Positions 1 to 7,673 of a stretch of DNA of 64,000 nt are shown here, one piece after another. Source of the DNA: Ruthenibacterium lactatiformans (GTDB taxonomy: Bacteria > Bacillota > Clostridia > Oscillospirales > Ruminococcaceae); NCBI RefSeq assembly GCF_000949455.1, contig NZ_JXXK01000015.1, positions 1 to 64,000 of the forward strand, written 5' to 3'. Below the pieces are notes generated by a model that ran no database searches, was not told the DNA's origin, and worked only from the letters and a program-made list of their open reading frames with translations. The position numbers and the translations under genes are program-made. The first letter of the stretch is position 1; each line of letters opens with the position of its first letter.

Positions 1-166
1 CAAGCGCTTTTACTTCATCATAGACGCCATTCTTTTTGACGGAGCCGCCGCCGTAGGCAAGCAGCACTGTCTTGCCTTTCTTTCGAAGCTCTGTGCGGAA
101 AGCCTGCGCCGCGCTCCCCTCACCAAAATACACCTTCGTCGGATAAGAAAAAGTGAAACTGTTCAT
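1..166 (-). CDS. Iron-containing alcohol dehydrogenase, N-terminal fragment (gene leaves the window)
   Basis: Only the first 55 codons are present. The product starts MNSFTFSYPTKVYFGEGSA and runs into a glycine-rich cofactor-binding stretch (VLLAYGGGSVKKNG), the opening typical of group III iron alcohol dehydrogenases of the NAD(P)H-dependent butanol dehydrogenase/YqhD type, which reduce aldehydes to alcohols. The metal-binding histidines lie outside the window. A ribosome site (AAGGAAGAG) precedes the ATG. It begins 14 bases after the aldo/keto reductase stop, so it is probably the last visible gene of the MerR-controlled redox transcript. Family assignment is fairly firm; the exact substrate is unknown. 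Confidence 0.8.
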   Translation of the reverse strand, partial: MNSFTFSYPTKVYFGEGSAAQAFRTELRKKGKTVLLAYGGGSVKKNGVYDEVKAL

Positions 167-180
167 GCTATACTCTTCCT

Positions 181-1050
181 TCAATCGTGAATCTTTCTGT
201 TTGTACACATACGAACGAATTCCGGGTCAAAGTGTTTCACGGCAGTACCTGTATAACCTTGATCCAAAGAACTGATCCTCTGCATTTCATCATCGGTGAG
301 GGTAAAATCCCAGATATTGAAATTCTCCTCGATTCGTTCCGGATGGGTGGATTTGGGGATCACCACTACTCCGCGCTGGATGTTCCATCGAAGCATCACT
401 TGCCCCACTGTCTTTCCGTGTGCCGAAGCAATCTCCAGAAGGAGCCCCTCATGGAACGCGCCATATCGGCCGCCGCCAAGAGGCGCCCATGCTTCCGGAA
501 CGATATTGTACTTTTTCATAGTAGCCAATGCGTTCTCTTGCGTGAAATAAGGGTGAAGCTCCACTTGATTCACCATGGGCTGGATCTCGACAGTTTCGCA
601 GAAATTCGTAAGGACGTGAGGATAGAAGTTGGACACGCCGATAGCTTTCAGCTTTCCATCCCTGTACGCGTCCTCCATAGCCCGCCATGCGCTAAAGTAG
701 TCCTTCATCGCCTGATGCAGCAAGTATAAATCCAGATATTCCAGTCCTGTTTTTTCCAGAGAGACTCCAATGGCAGCTTTTGCCATTTCGTAATTCTGCA
801 TATCCTGCACCCACATTTTAGAGGTGATAAACAGCTCCTCTCTGGTACAGATGCCTTCAGCAATGGCTTCCCGCACAGCTTCTCCCACGGCGTCCTCGTT
901 GGTGTATGAAGCGGCAGTATCAATCAGGCGGTATCCTGTCCGGATCGCATCCAGCACAGAACGCTTACATTCCTCTTTATCACGAACTTGAAAAACCCCA
1001 AAGCCCTCCATAGGCATTTTCAATCCGTTTTGCAGTGTTGCATATTCCAT
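181..1050 (-). CDS. Aldo/keto reductase
   Basis: 289 residues, full length for the family of (alpha/beta)8-barrel NADPH-dependent carbonyl reductases. The catalytic tetrad is visible: D44 and Y49 in LIDTAASY, K78 in ITSKMW and H112 in YLLHQ. The cofactor-binding end is also conserved (VIPKSTHPERIEEN near residue 235). It most resembles bacterial 2,5-diketogluconate/methylglyoxal reductase-type members (cytoplasmic); the substrate cannot be told. It lies between the carboxymuconolactone-decarboxylase gene (15 bases upstream) and the iron alcohol dehydrogenase, suggesting a detoxification set for reactive carbonyls or quinones under the divergent MerR protein. Confidence 0.93.
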   Translation of the reverse strand: MEYATLQNGLKMPMEGFGVFQVRDKEECKRSVLDAIRTGYRLIDTAASYTNEDAVGEAVREAIAEGICTREELFITSKMWVQDMQNYEMAKAAIGVSLEKTGLEYLDLYLLHQAMKDYFSAWRAMEDAYRDGKLKAIGVSNFYPHVLTNFCETVEIQPMVNQVELHPYFTQENALATMKKYNIVPEAWAPLGGGRYGAFHEGLLLEIASAHGKTVGQVMLRWNIQRGVVVIPKSTHPERIEENFNIWDFTLTDDEMQRISSLDQGYTGTAVKHFDPEFVRMCTNRKIHD

Positions 1051-1065
1051 AATAGCAGCTCCTCC

Positions 1066-1818
1066 TTATTTTTCTTTTGCGGCGATTTCGTCAATGATGC
1101 TCATAGCATTCAGGCTGCGGGGATACCCGATATATGGCATGCACTGCTCCACGACACTGTAAAGTTTTTCTTTTCCGTTGCCCACGCCGAAATTTCCTGC
1201 CGTATGCCCGCGAAGCTGGTTTTCACAGCCTCCCTGTGCAAGAAAGAAACAAAAAGTGATCATCTCGCGTTCCTGGCCGTTCAGGCCGTTGCGGGTATAA
1301 TAGTCTCCAAAGCAGTTGTCCGCCAGCCAGCGGTTAATGTTTCTGCGAAGCGCCGGGCCATCCGTTTGGCGCTTCGCCATATCGGGGCCAAACAGCTCCA
1401 CCTGTTTGGCAAGCCCTCGCTCAAACCGGGCTTCCTCATTTGTGGATGCTTGCGGCGCAAGTGGCAGCCTGACGCCATGCTGCTCCATAATCCCGTTCGC
1501 AGCAATGAGAAAATCACAGGTGCGGCCGATCCCAAGATAGGCCGTTGCCTGATAGATGGTCTCCTTGATCGCAACGGGGTCAACCCCTATATTCAGCGCT
1601 GCGTGGAGCATGTTCTGAAATTCGCCCATGCCCTGGCAGCCAAGCAGGGCGGCCAGGATACAAAGCATCCGTTCCTTTTCCGTGAGGATATTTGCATTCG
1701 CGGTTTCGTCCTGAGAAAAATTTGAGATGATCTCCACAAACTCAGGATCGGTCCGGCTCAAAGAAGAATTTACCCCTGCAAATAATCTTCGCGCTCTGCT
1801 CTCCGCGTTTTTGTTCAT
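1066..1818 (-). CDS. Carboxymuconolactone decarboxylase (CMD/AhpD-fold) family protein, two-domain
   Basis: About 250 residues with two CMD-like halves. The first half carries CILAALLGCQGMGEFQNMLH (residues about 55-75); the second carries FFLAQGGCENQLRGHTAGNF, the conserved acid/His region of the family. Members are small helical proteins acting as decarboxylases or peroxidase-linked disulfide reductases; here the cysteine pattern is not the CxxC of AhpD, so a thiol-peroxidase role is not supported. The ATG at 1818 is chosen because an AGGATGG ribosome site lies just upstream, while the ATG three codons earlier has none at a usable distance. Cotranscribed with the flavodoxin-like reductase 16 bases upstream. 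Confidence 0.85.
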   Translation of the reverse strand: MNKNAESRARRLFAGVNSSLSRTDPEFVEIISNFSQDETANANILTEKERMLCILAALLGCQGMGEFQNMLHAALNIGVDPVAIKETIYQATAYLGIGRTCDFLIAANGIMEQHGVRLPLAPQASTNEEARFERGLAKQVELFGPDMAKRQTDGPALRRNINRWLADNCFGDYYTRNGLNGQEREMITFCFFLAQGGCENQLRGHTAGNFGVGNGKEKLYSVVEQCMPYIGYPRSLNAMSIIDEIAAKEK

Positions 1819-1834
1819 AAAAGCCATCCTTTTC

Positions 1835-2452
1835 TTATCTTATAAAGTTCGTCAAAACCTTTTCGTTGTCCGGGTGCGGAAGTCCATTCTCTCTTCCCAG
1901 GGCGATGCACTTTAACAGCCACGCCATGTTCTTCCCGATATTATACATGGTCATCAGCCCTTCCTTATCCTTTGCGGCCTCCTCCGGCTGTGCGCCGTAT
2001 ACGTGGTTCCAATAGGTGGCGGAAACTACCGGCATAGAGCAGATGGTAAAATACTTATTGATAACGTCGAAAGAAGCTGTGGTTCCCGCCCGCCGGGCAG
2101 AAAGTACTGCCGCCGCGGGTTTAAACTGAAATGCCGCTCCGCCGGAATAAAAAGCCCTGTCCATAAAAGCCAACAGCCTGCCGCTGGGATGGGCGAAATA
2201 AACCGGAGAACCAAATACAAAACCATCTGCTGATTTGGCCTTTTCTACAAACTCATTCACACTATCATGGAACACACAACGCCCGGTTTCCCGGCACTTG
2301 CGGCAGGCAACGCAATCCGGCAGAGCTTCATTTCCGATAAAGAACTGCTCGGTTCCGATTCCCGCTTCCTGCAAGGCACGTTCCACTTCACACAACGCGG
2401 CATTGGTACATCCCTTCTTACGGGAGCTGCCGTTTACAAGCAACACTTTCAT
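1835..2452 (-). CDS. Flavodoxin-fold NAD(P)H-dependent oxidoreductase (iron-sulfur flavoprotein-like)
   Basis: About 205 residues. The N-terminus MKVLLVNGSSRKKGCTNAAL is the FMN phosphate-binding loop of the NADPH-dependent FMN reductase family. A CVACRKC segment near residue 50 holds the compact cysteine motif seen in iron-sulfur flavoproteins, and GFVFGSPVYFAHPSG is the second FMN loop. Predicted to reduce quinones or similar electron acceptors in the cytoplasm. A TTG nine codons upstream is in frame, but AGAGGGAT stands 8 bases before the ATG at 2452, so that ATG is chosen. First gene of the operon controlled by the promoter at 2532-2562. Confidence 0.88.
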   Translation of the reverse strand: MKVLLVNGSSRKKGCTNAALCEVERALQEAGIGTEQFFIGNEALPDCVACRKCRETGRCVFHDSVNEFVEKAKSADGFVFGSPVYFAHPSGRLLAFMDRAFYSGGAAFQFKPAAAVLSARRAGTTASFDVINKYFTICSMPVVSATYWNHVYGAQPEEAAKDKEGLMTMYNIGKNMAWLLKCIALGRENGLPHPDNEKVLTNFIR

Positions 2453-2531
2453 TTGAATATCCCTCTTTTTCTCTTGCAATTTTGTTATTTCAATGCTACA
2501 ATGCGTTTGTTTTAACCGCTTGTTAAGATCG

Positions 2532-2562
2532 ATTATATTATACGGTAGTTACTATCGGTCAA
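2532..2562 (-). promoter_or_regulatory. MerR-type promoter with long (19 bp) spacer and internal operator
   Basis: On the minus strand TTGACC (2557-2562) and TATAAT (2532-2537) are separated by 19 bases, the long spacing typical of MerR-activated promoters. Between them sits a 15-base imperfect palindrome (2543-2557, CGGTAGTTACTATCG) with only two asymmetric positions. It directs transcription toward the reductase operon and lies immediately upstream of the divergent merR gene. A second TATAAT (2537-2542) would give a 14-base spacer. Confidence 0.75.
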
Positions 2563-2617
2563 TAGCCTTTTAAAATTTTTAATGACTTTTTGTAGACACA
2601 ACCGGAGGTGTAAGTCT

Positions 2618-3049
2618 GTGTATACAATGATGCAGGTCTGCCGGGAACTGGATATGACCTACCAGACTTTGAAATTCTACTGCAACGAGGGGTTGGTCCC
2701 AAACGTCAAGCGCGACCACAACAACCGCCGGGTTTTCGATGAGAAAGATGTAAAATGGATCAAAGATCTTACTTGCCTGAAAAAATGCGGGATGAGCATT
2801 CAGGAGATGAAAAAATATCTGGAACTGTGCCTGCAAGGGGAAGCTACCATTGTTTCCCGAAAAAAAATGCTTGCGAGAAAGCAGGAGGAGCTGCGGGCTT
2901 CTATTAAGGAATTGGAGGACAGCATTTCCTATATCGGCTGGAAGCAGAATTTTTATGACGAGGTCCTTTCCGGCAAACGTCCATATGTGAGCAACCTCAT
3001 CCGGACAGCAGAAAAAAAGCCCTTGGCGAATGAACTGTTTCGGGATTAG
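2618..3049 (+). CDS. MerR-family transcriptional regulator
   Basis: 143 residues. The N-terminal winged helix-turn-helix is clear: YTMMQVCRELDMTYQTLKFY followed by the wing with NRRVFDEKDVKWI, then a long coiled-coil dimerisation helix (residues about 75-110). The short C-terminal tail has no obvious metal-binding cysteine loop, so it resembles the aldehyde/electrophile-responsive NmlR/AdhR-like branch rather than metal sensors; this is inference. The GTG at 2618 is chosen because GGAGG lies 9 bases before it; an ATG at 2582 has no ribosome site. Divergent from, and probably controlling, the redox operon at 1-2452. Confidence 0.88.
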   Translation: MYTMMQVCRELDMTYQTLKFYCNEGLVPNVKRDHNNRRVFDEKDVKWIKDLTCLKKCGMSIQEMKKYLELCLQGEATIVSRKKMLARKQEELRASIKELEDSISYIGWKQNFYDEVLSGKRPYVSNLIRTAEKKPLANELFRD

Positions 3050-3069
3050 AGGACAGTTACAGCCGGGGG

Positions 3070-3470
3070 CTACAAAAACAGCGTGCAATCCTTGTTAAAA
3101 GGATTGCACGCTTCAGACTGTCGAAAAAGGCAAAGAAGCAAAAGAAACGTCCGGGGAAAAGCTTGAAAAAGGAGTGGCGACTGCACCCGCAGATGCGTGT
3201 CGGAGCGGTGCGACGCCTCCCTTGCGGATAAGCGCGCAGACGCCCCTTTTTCATTTAAAATAACCCCGCGACGCCCCGCAAGACGAGTACCGAGGCGAGC
3301 AAAGCGAAGCGACCGCCGAAAGCCGTCGTTCGGGGCGAACGGGGCCAAAGGCCCTGTTCGTAGGCAACTTAGCGAAAAGGGCGTCGAAAAGCGGCTTTTT
3401 TCGAAAGACCGAAGCGCCGAAATAGATCGGCGCGTTATTTTATTTTTGTCCGCCCGTTGCACTGTAAAAA
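3070..3470 (-). repeat. Structured non-coding element (dispersed repeat or RNA candidate)
   Basis: No convincing protein is encoded here, although long arginine/serine-rich open frames exist on both strands. The minus strand ends in a perfect 11-bp stem (3081-3111, GCGTGCAATCC/GGATTGCACGC) followed by TGTTTTTG, a good intrinsic terminator. Upstream on that strand are further self-complementary blocks such as GGGCCTTTGGCCCC and many CG-rich short stems. From memory, similar stretches give spurious arginine-rich hypothetical proteins in many gut Clostridia, which suggests a conserved dispersed element; I cannot verify copy number from one window. Confidence 0.45.
3414..3447 (+). terminator. Intrinsic terminator-like hairpin (plus strand)
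   Basis: GCGCCGA (3414-3420) and TCGGCGC (3427-3433) form a 7-bp stem with a six-base loop, followed by GTTATTTTATTTTT. It could end plus-strand transcription from merR, 360 bases upstream, or be part of the surrounding structured element. Confidence 0.5.
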
Positions 3471-3725
3471 ATTATCGCACTGTCCGCACGGAGCGTAACG
3501 GCTGCCGTCAAGCGGACCAAGCTGTCGGCTGTCTGCACCTCATTTGTGTGAAGCCTTATATAAACTCAATAAACTTCAGCCGTTCCTCGGCGGCCGAAGC
3601 AGCAAGAGAAACGGCGTATTTCCGGTTTTTGAAAAACAAATCGCAGTCTTTCCCGAACACCCTGTGTCCGGAGGCGCCGCTTTTCCCCTGCGTCTGGCGC
3701 AGGCCGCCATTTTGTCCCTGTCGTA
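3471..3725. other. Intergenic stretch without recognisable feature
   Basis: About 255 bases between the structured element and the ferritin stop codon. Short open frames cross it but none has a ribosome site, a recognisable motif or believable composition. No clear terminator for the ferritin gene was found. Confidence 0.4.
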
Positions 3726-4235
3726 TTACAGCACAAGGGACGGTGCGGTATAGACGCGGGCGGCCAACTCGCTGTTGAGCATGTACAGCCCCTTCGCGTC
3801 GCTCCCAAACAGCTCCATCTTGGTGATCAGGTCAGCGGCGTTTTTCTCTTCCTCGCCCTGCTCCTTTACAAACCAGTCCAGAAACTGTACGGTGCGGTAA
3901 TCCTGCGCCGCTTGTGCCGCTGTGTAAATGGCGTTGATGAGTGCGGTAACATACCGTTCATGCTCCAGCGCTGCAGCCAAAGGGGCCTCCAGCGAAGCAA
4001 ATGCCCCGTCCGGCTTGCCGACGGCCTCCAGTATCACCGGCTGGCCGTTGTTGTGCAGATACTGGTAAAACAGCATCGCATGGTCCTGCTCCTCCTTTGC
4101 CTGGACCTGATACCAGTTTGCAAAGCCGTCCAGACCCTTAGACGCATAAAAATTGGCGATGTCCAGATAAAGATAGGCCGAATAAAACTCCTTGTTGATC
4201 TGCTGGTTGAGCAGTGCGGAAACAGTTGCTTCCAT
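3726..4235 (-). CDS. ftnA: Ferritin
   Basis: 169 residues, the usual size of bacterial non-haem ferritin, a cytoplasmic 24-mer that oxidises Fe(II) and stores it as a mineral core. The ferroxidase ligands can be read off: E16, E49 and H52 (in KEEQDH), E93, Q126 and E129, each one position less than in E. coli FtnA. A GGAGGG ribosome site precedes the ATG. It appears monocistronic, with a GC-rich inverted repeat (4251-4270) just upstream. No Fur-like site was identified. Confidence 0.95.
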   Translation of the reverse strand: MEATVSALLNQQINKEFYSAYLYLDIANFYASKGLDGFANWYQVQAKEEQDHAMLFYQYLHNNGQPVILEAVGKPDGAFASLEAPLAAALEHERYVTALINAIYTAAQAAQDYRTVQFLDWFVKEQGEEEKNAADLITKMELFGSDAKGLYMLNSELAARVYTAPSLVL

Positions 4236-4373
4236 GACAATACCCTCCGTTCAGCGGCGGCTCCGCCGCTCCATAATTAGTTTTCGCTAACCACAGTATA
4301 GCACGGCAGCGGACGGTGTCAATCTCTTTTCGCCTTTTCGTCCAGCCTTGCTCCTATTCTTTTGGGAGCACAG

Positions 4374-4412
4374 AAAGCGTGCCGCATCCAGTTTGGGATG
4401 CGGCACGCTTTT
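4374..4412. terminator. Hairpin terminator downstream of the TetR gene
   Basis: AAAGCGTGCCGCATCC (from 4374) pairs perfectly with GGATGCGGCACGCTTT (4396-4411) around a six-base loop. The plus strand shows a T-run, the minus strand a weaker TTTCTGT. It separates the TetR gene from the ferritin gene. Confidence 0.65.
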
Positions 4413-4427
4413 TCCGTTTCAGGCCTT

Positions 4428-5087
4428 TCAGCGAGGCGGGGCTCCGTCTGCGCTGATGCCCCGCAGAAATGCATCAAATAAAAACCGCGCCATGGCCGGG
4501 GCCTCCATACCGTATTTCAGCGACAGAGGCGCGCGGTCTTTTCCCAGGCCGATGAGTACATACACCGCTGTATACGTGGCGCTGACGGCGGTGAGTTGCG
4601 CGTCCAATCCGGCCCGCAGGGAGCCATCGTTAAAATTCTCGCATAAAAATCGTGCAGTGTCGCCGGAGCCGAAATCTCCCGGCCGGAACATCCGCTCGTA
4701 AACAGCGCTGCCACGCCGCGCCGTTTCCGCCTGATAGGTTTTTTCAAACAGGTCGAAAAATAAAAGGAAATCCGGGTCCAGTTCAAACCGGCGGGCAAGC
4801 TCCTCAAAATACACGGAAAAGCGTTCCAGGGCCGTGAGCGGACGCGCCTCCGCCCGCGCCAGCAGTGCGTTTCCAAATGTACGCAGCGCTTGGCGGTGGA
4901 TGGCCCACAGCAAAGATTCCTTATCGGGGAAATATTTGTAAAGCGTCGCGCGCGCGATACCGCAGCTGTCCGCCACTGCGCTGAAGCTTACGCGCTCGAT
5001 CCCTTTTTCCACAAACAACTGCCGCGCCGCACGCAATATCTGCTCATACTGCCGCGCATTGTGCTTTTCATATTTCATCTGTGGCAC
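4428..5087 (-). CDS. TetR/AcrR-family transcriptional regulator
   Basis: About 219 residues. The N-terminal TetR helix-turn-helix is clear (QILRAARQLFVEKGIERVSF ... IARATLYKYFPDKESLLWAI, residues about 13-60). The C-terminal helical ligand domain is not diagnostic. The GTG at 5087 is preferred because GGAGG lies 9 bases upstream; an ATG three codons downstream (5078) is the alternative. It is divergent from the PHP/ABC-transporter operon at 5378, 290 bases away, and may control it, but TetR genes often act elsewhere. Confidence 0.88.
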   Translation of the reverse strand: MPQMKYEKHNARQYEQILRAARQLFVEKGIERVSFSAVADSCGIARATLYKYFPDKESLLWAIHRQALRTFGNALLARAEARPLTALERFSVYFEELARRFELDPDFLLFFDLFEKTYQAETARRGSAVYERMFRPGDFGSGDTARFLCENFNDGSLRAGLDAQLTAVSATYTAVYVLIGLGKDRAPLSLKYGMEAPAMARFLFDAFLRGISADGAPPR

Positions 5088-5152
5088 GGTGTGCCGCCTC
5101 CCTCTCTTCCGTTCTTCTCCCAGTATACCGCAGACACCCCGGGCAGAAAAAT

Positions 5153-5269
5153 CATGTATGTAAACCACACGCCCGTTCTTTGTAAAGTTCCGATAAAGCC
5201 TCTGAAAACTGTCCATTTTTGACCGGTTTTCCCACGGAATTGCGTTCTTTTTACATGGCTCTTACATGT
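5153..5269. promoter_or_regulatory. Candidate TetR operator region in the divergent intergenic space
   Basis: ACATG (5253-5257) and CATGT (5265-5269) form a short inverted repeat inside two copies of TTACATG (5251, 5262); a related CATGTATGTAAA lies at 5153-5164 close to a minus-strand TATACT (5122-5127) that could serve the tetR gene. No strong -35 was seen. The assignment rests only on position and repetition. Confidence 0.3.
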
Positions 5270-5377
5270 TCTGCGGAGAAAGCATCGGGGTCTATCTTGT
5301 AGAATATGCACAGTGAAAAGAAACAAGATTCAACAAAATGACGGAACAACCCGTCTAAAAGGAAAGGATGGAAATAA

Positions 5378-5851
5378 GTGCCACAAACGAATGAATGGCT
5401 TTTGTACCGGGCGTCCGGGCAGCTGCCACGGGGCTTTCAGGGGCACATCTCTTACACAACGCTTCTGCCGGGGGAGCTGCGCGCCCTGCGCGTGGTGTTC
5501 ACCTTTGACAAGCGCGAACCGCAGCAGGAGCCGGACACGCTGCGCGCGGGCTGTATGGCCGCTGCCGCACAGAACCTGCCCGAAGGTACGCCCGTGCCGG
5601 AGGCGTTGGCGGAACATCTTTGCACGATGCCCAAGGGCGAAATCAACGTCTCGCTGTTTTTGAACGGTGCGTGTGTGGGCAGCGCTCACCGCAACCAATT
5701 GACAAAGGAAATGCTGCTCGCACCGCAGGGCTCATCCGAGGGCTTTGTAAACTGTCGTCCCACAGGCGTACTGCGGGTGGTGCTGCACGTGCTCAACGTT
5801 CTCAACGACGAGACAAACTACACGCTGCGCCTGGAGGAGGTGGCCGGATGA
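5378..5851 (+). CDS. Unrecognised small protein heading the PHP/ABC-transporter operon
   Basis: 157 residues, GTG start with an AAAGGATGG ribosome site. I do not recognise the family with confidence. There is no signal peptide or membrane segment. The sequence looks like a compact beta-rich domain with an RVVFTFDKREPQ stretch near residue 40, a GEINVSLFLNGACVGSAHRN stretch near residue 88 and a final RVVLHVLNVLNDETNYTLRL strand pair. It overlaps the next gene by four bases (ATGA), so translation is probably coupled and the product likely works with the PHP hydrolase, for example as a carbohydrate- or substrate-binding partner. Function unknown. Confidence 0.8.
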   Translation: MPQTNEWLLYRASGQLPRGFQGHISYTTLLPGELRALRVVFTFDKREPQQEPDTLRAGCMAAAAQNLPEGTPVPEALAEHLCTMPKGEINVSLFLNGACVGSAHRNQLTKEMLLAPQGSSEGFVNCRPTGVLRVVLHVLNVLNDETNYTLRLEEVAG

Positions 5852-6831
5852 AATTCATAAGAGCAGAGCTGCACAACCATTCCACAGAATCGGACGGTGC
5901 GCTTTCTGTGGAATCGCTGGCTGCATACGCCGCGGAAAAAAACTTCGGCGTGCTGGCCCTGACAGACCATAACACCACTTCCGGCCATGCGAAGGCCTAT
6001 GACGCCATCCGGCGGGCGGGATACGCGCTTGCGCTTTTGCCGGGCGTGGAGATAACCACATTTTTCGGCCACATTCTGGCGCTTGGGCTTGTACAGATGC
6101 CGGACATCACCACACTGGACCCCCGTGCGCCGGAGCCTTTTTTTGCAATGCTGCGCACTGCGGGCGCGCGTGCCGTGGGCATCGCACACCCGTTTTCCGT
6201 CGGCAGCCCGCTGTTCATCGGCTGCCGTTTTGACATGGAAATGCACGACTGGAACGCAGTGGACTATATCGAGGTCTTTAACACCTCTGTTTCGGAATCC
6301 GGCATGGGTGCGCACCCCATGGCAGAGGCGTTCATCGGCAACAGCCGGGCGCTGGCGCTGTGGGAACGGCTGGTGCTGGATGGACAGCGCATCGCGGCCG
6401 TCACCGGAAAAGATCTTCACAGCATGCCCCGGGACGCGGAGGTATTCACCACCTACGCCATCGTGGACGAGGCCTGCACGCTGAACGCGGCGGATGCGGT
6501 ACTGGGCGCGGTGCTGCGCCGGCAGACCATCGTCACAAAAGGTCCTCTGTTCACAGCACACAGCGAAAAGGGACGCGTAACAGTAATATTCGACAACACC
6601 TCCGGCTATCTGGACTGGGCACCGGCGCAGGCCGCTGCCCCGGTGCTGGAGCTGAGGGACAGCACCGGAGCGGTACAGCGTGCCGAAACAGACCTGCGCA
6701 CGCCGCTCTCTCTGTCCCTGGCTCCGGGCGCGCGCAGCGCCGTGCTGAAGCTGTATGCCGGCGCCTGCGCGCCGGTACACCTGTTGGCCGTGGGGGCGCC
6801 GCTTTATCTTGACAAGGAGGGAAACGGATGA
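5848..6831 (+). CDS. PHP-domain metallohydrolase (CehA/McbA-like)
   Basis: 327 residues. PHP signature at the N-terminus: AELHNHSTESDG with H9, H11 and D16, then VLALTDHNT (residues about 32-40), GVEITTFFGHILALG and a late VTGKDLHSM, all expected metal ligands. PHP proteins of this kind are phosphoesterases or related hydrolases with a bi- or trinuclear metal centre. GGAGGAGG precedes the ATG, which overlaps the preceding stop. The last 90 residues form a separate beta-rich region of unknown role. The adjacent ABC importer suggests that it hydrolyses the imported compound; a phosphodiester cargo is inference. Confidence 0.88.
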   Translation: MKFIRAELHNHSTESDGALSVESLAAYAAEKNFGVLALTDHNTTSGHAKAYDAIRRAGYALALLPGVEITTFFGHILALGLVQMPDITTLDPRAPEPFFAMLRTAGARAVGIAHPFSVGSPLFIGCRFDMEMHDWNAVDYIEVFNTSVSESGMGAHPMAEAFIGNSRALALWERLVLDGQRIAAVTGKDLHSMPRDAEVFTTYAIVDEACTLNAADAVLGAVLRRQTIVTKGPLFTAHSEKGRVTVIFDNTSGYLDWAPAQAAAPVLELRDSTGAVQRAETDLRTPLSLSLAPGARSAVLKLYAGACAPVHLLAVGAPLYLDKEGNG

Positions 6832-7649
6832 GACGCCTTTATTTTTCGCTGGGCAAAAACAAATTCTGGGAATATGTTCTGCTTGCGCTGTTTCTGCTGT
6901 TTTTTTACGGACCGCTGATGAATATGCTGCTGCTTTCGTTCGCCGGAGATTACGAGTATCCCGATGTCATCCCCCGGAGCTACGGATTCAAATGGTGGGA
7001 TTATGTGCTCTCCAAGGCACAGCTTGTACAATCCATCGGCACATCGCTGGTGCTGGCTGTTGTTGTAACGCTGCTCTCGCTGGCCGTATGCCTGCCCGCC
7101 GCCTACGCACTGGCACGCTACCCGTTCAGGGGCCGCAGCGCCGTGCGCCTGAGCTTTCTTCTTACCAACGCATTCCCCAAAATGGGCATCTACACAGCCA
7201 TGGCCGTCATCTTTTATAAGCTGAACCTTATCGGCACATTTGCAGGAGTGGTGCTGGTGCACATCGTAAACACGATGATGTTCATGGTGTGGATTCCTTC
7301 CGGCGCGTTCCGCACCGTACATATCCAGCAGGAGGAAAGCGCCCGTGACGTGGGCGCTTCGCCGCTGCGCACGTTCCTTATGGTTACGCTGCCCATGGCC
7401 AAGCCCGGCATCATCGTGGCTTCACTGTATACGTTCCTCGGTTCCATGGAAGAGGCGCAGGGTTCGCTGCTCATCGGCCTGCCCAACGTGCACACCATGC
7501 CCAGTGAGCTGTATGGCATCATCATGTCCTTCCCGGATACCGCGGGCGCGGTATTCGCGATGATCCTGCTGGTGCCGTCCATCCTGCTGCTCGTCGTCTT
7601 CCGCAAATATCTGAGCGCCGACGCCCTGTCCAACGGGCTGAAAATGTGA
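6828..7649 (+). CDS. ABC transporter permease (binding-protein-dependent, MalG/PotC-like)
   Basis: 273 residues with about six membrane helices (first near residues 16-36) and the cytoplasmic EAA loop EESARDVGASPLRTFLMVTL (near residue 168) that docks on the ATPase. It overlaps the PHP gene by four bases and precedes the ATPase. With the second permease at 9982 it would form the membrane channel; unusually, the two permease genes flank the ATPase and binding-protein genes. Confidence 0.92.
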   Translation: MRRLYFSLGKNKFWEYVLLALFLLFFYGPLMNMLLLSFAGDYEYPDVIPRSYGFKWWDYVLSKAQLVQSIGTSLVLAVVVTLLSLAVCLPAAYALARYPFRGRSAVRLSFLLTNAFPKMGIYTAMAVIFYKLNLIGTFAGVVLVHIVNTMMFMVWIPSGAFRTVHIQQEESARDVGASPLRTFLMVTLPMAKPGIIVASLYTFLGSMEEAQGSLLIGLPNVHTMPSELYGIIMSFPDTAGAVFAMILLVPSILLLVVFRKYLSADALSNGLKM

Positions 7650-7673
7650 CGCGCCCTTCGCAAAGGAGAAAAC

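Noticed and set aside
3197..3778. Possible 193-residue Arg/Ser-rich protein
   Set aside because: No ribosome site, implausible composition, crosses stems and a terminator; better explained as a structured non-coding element.
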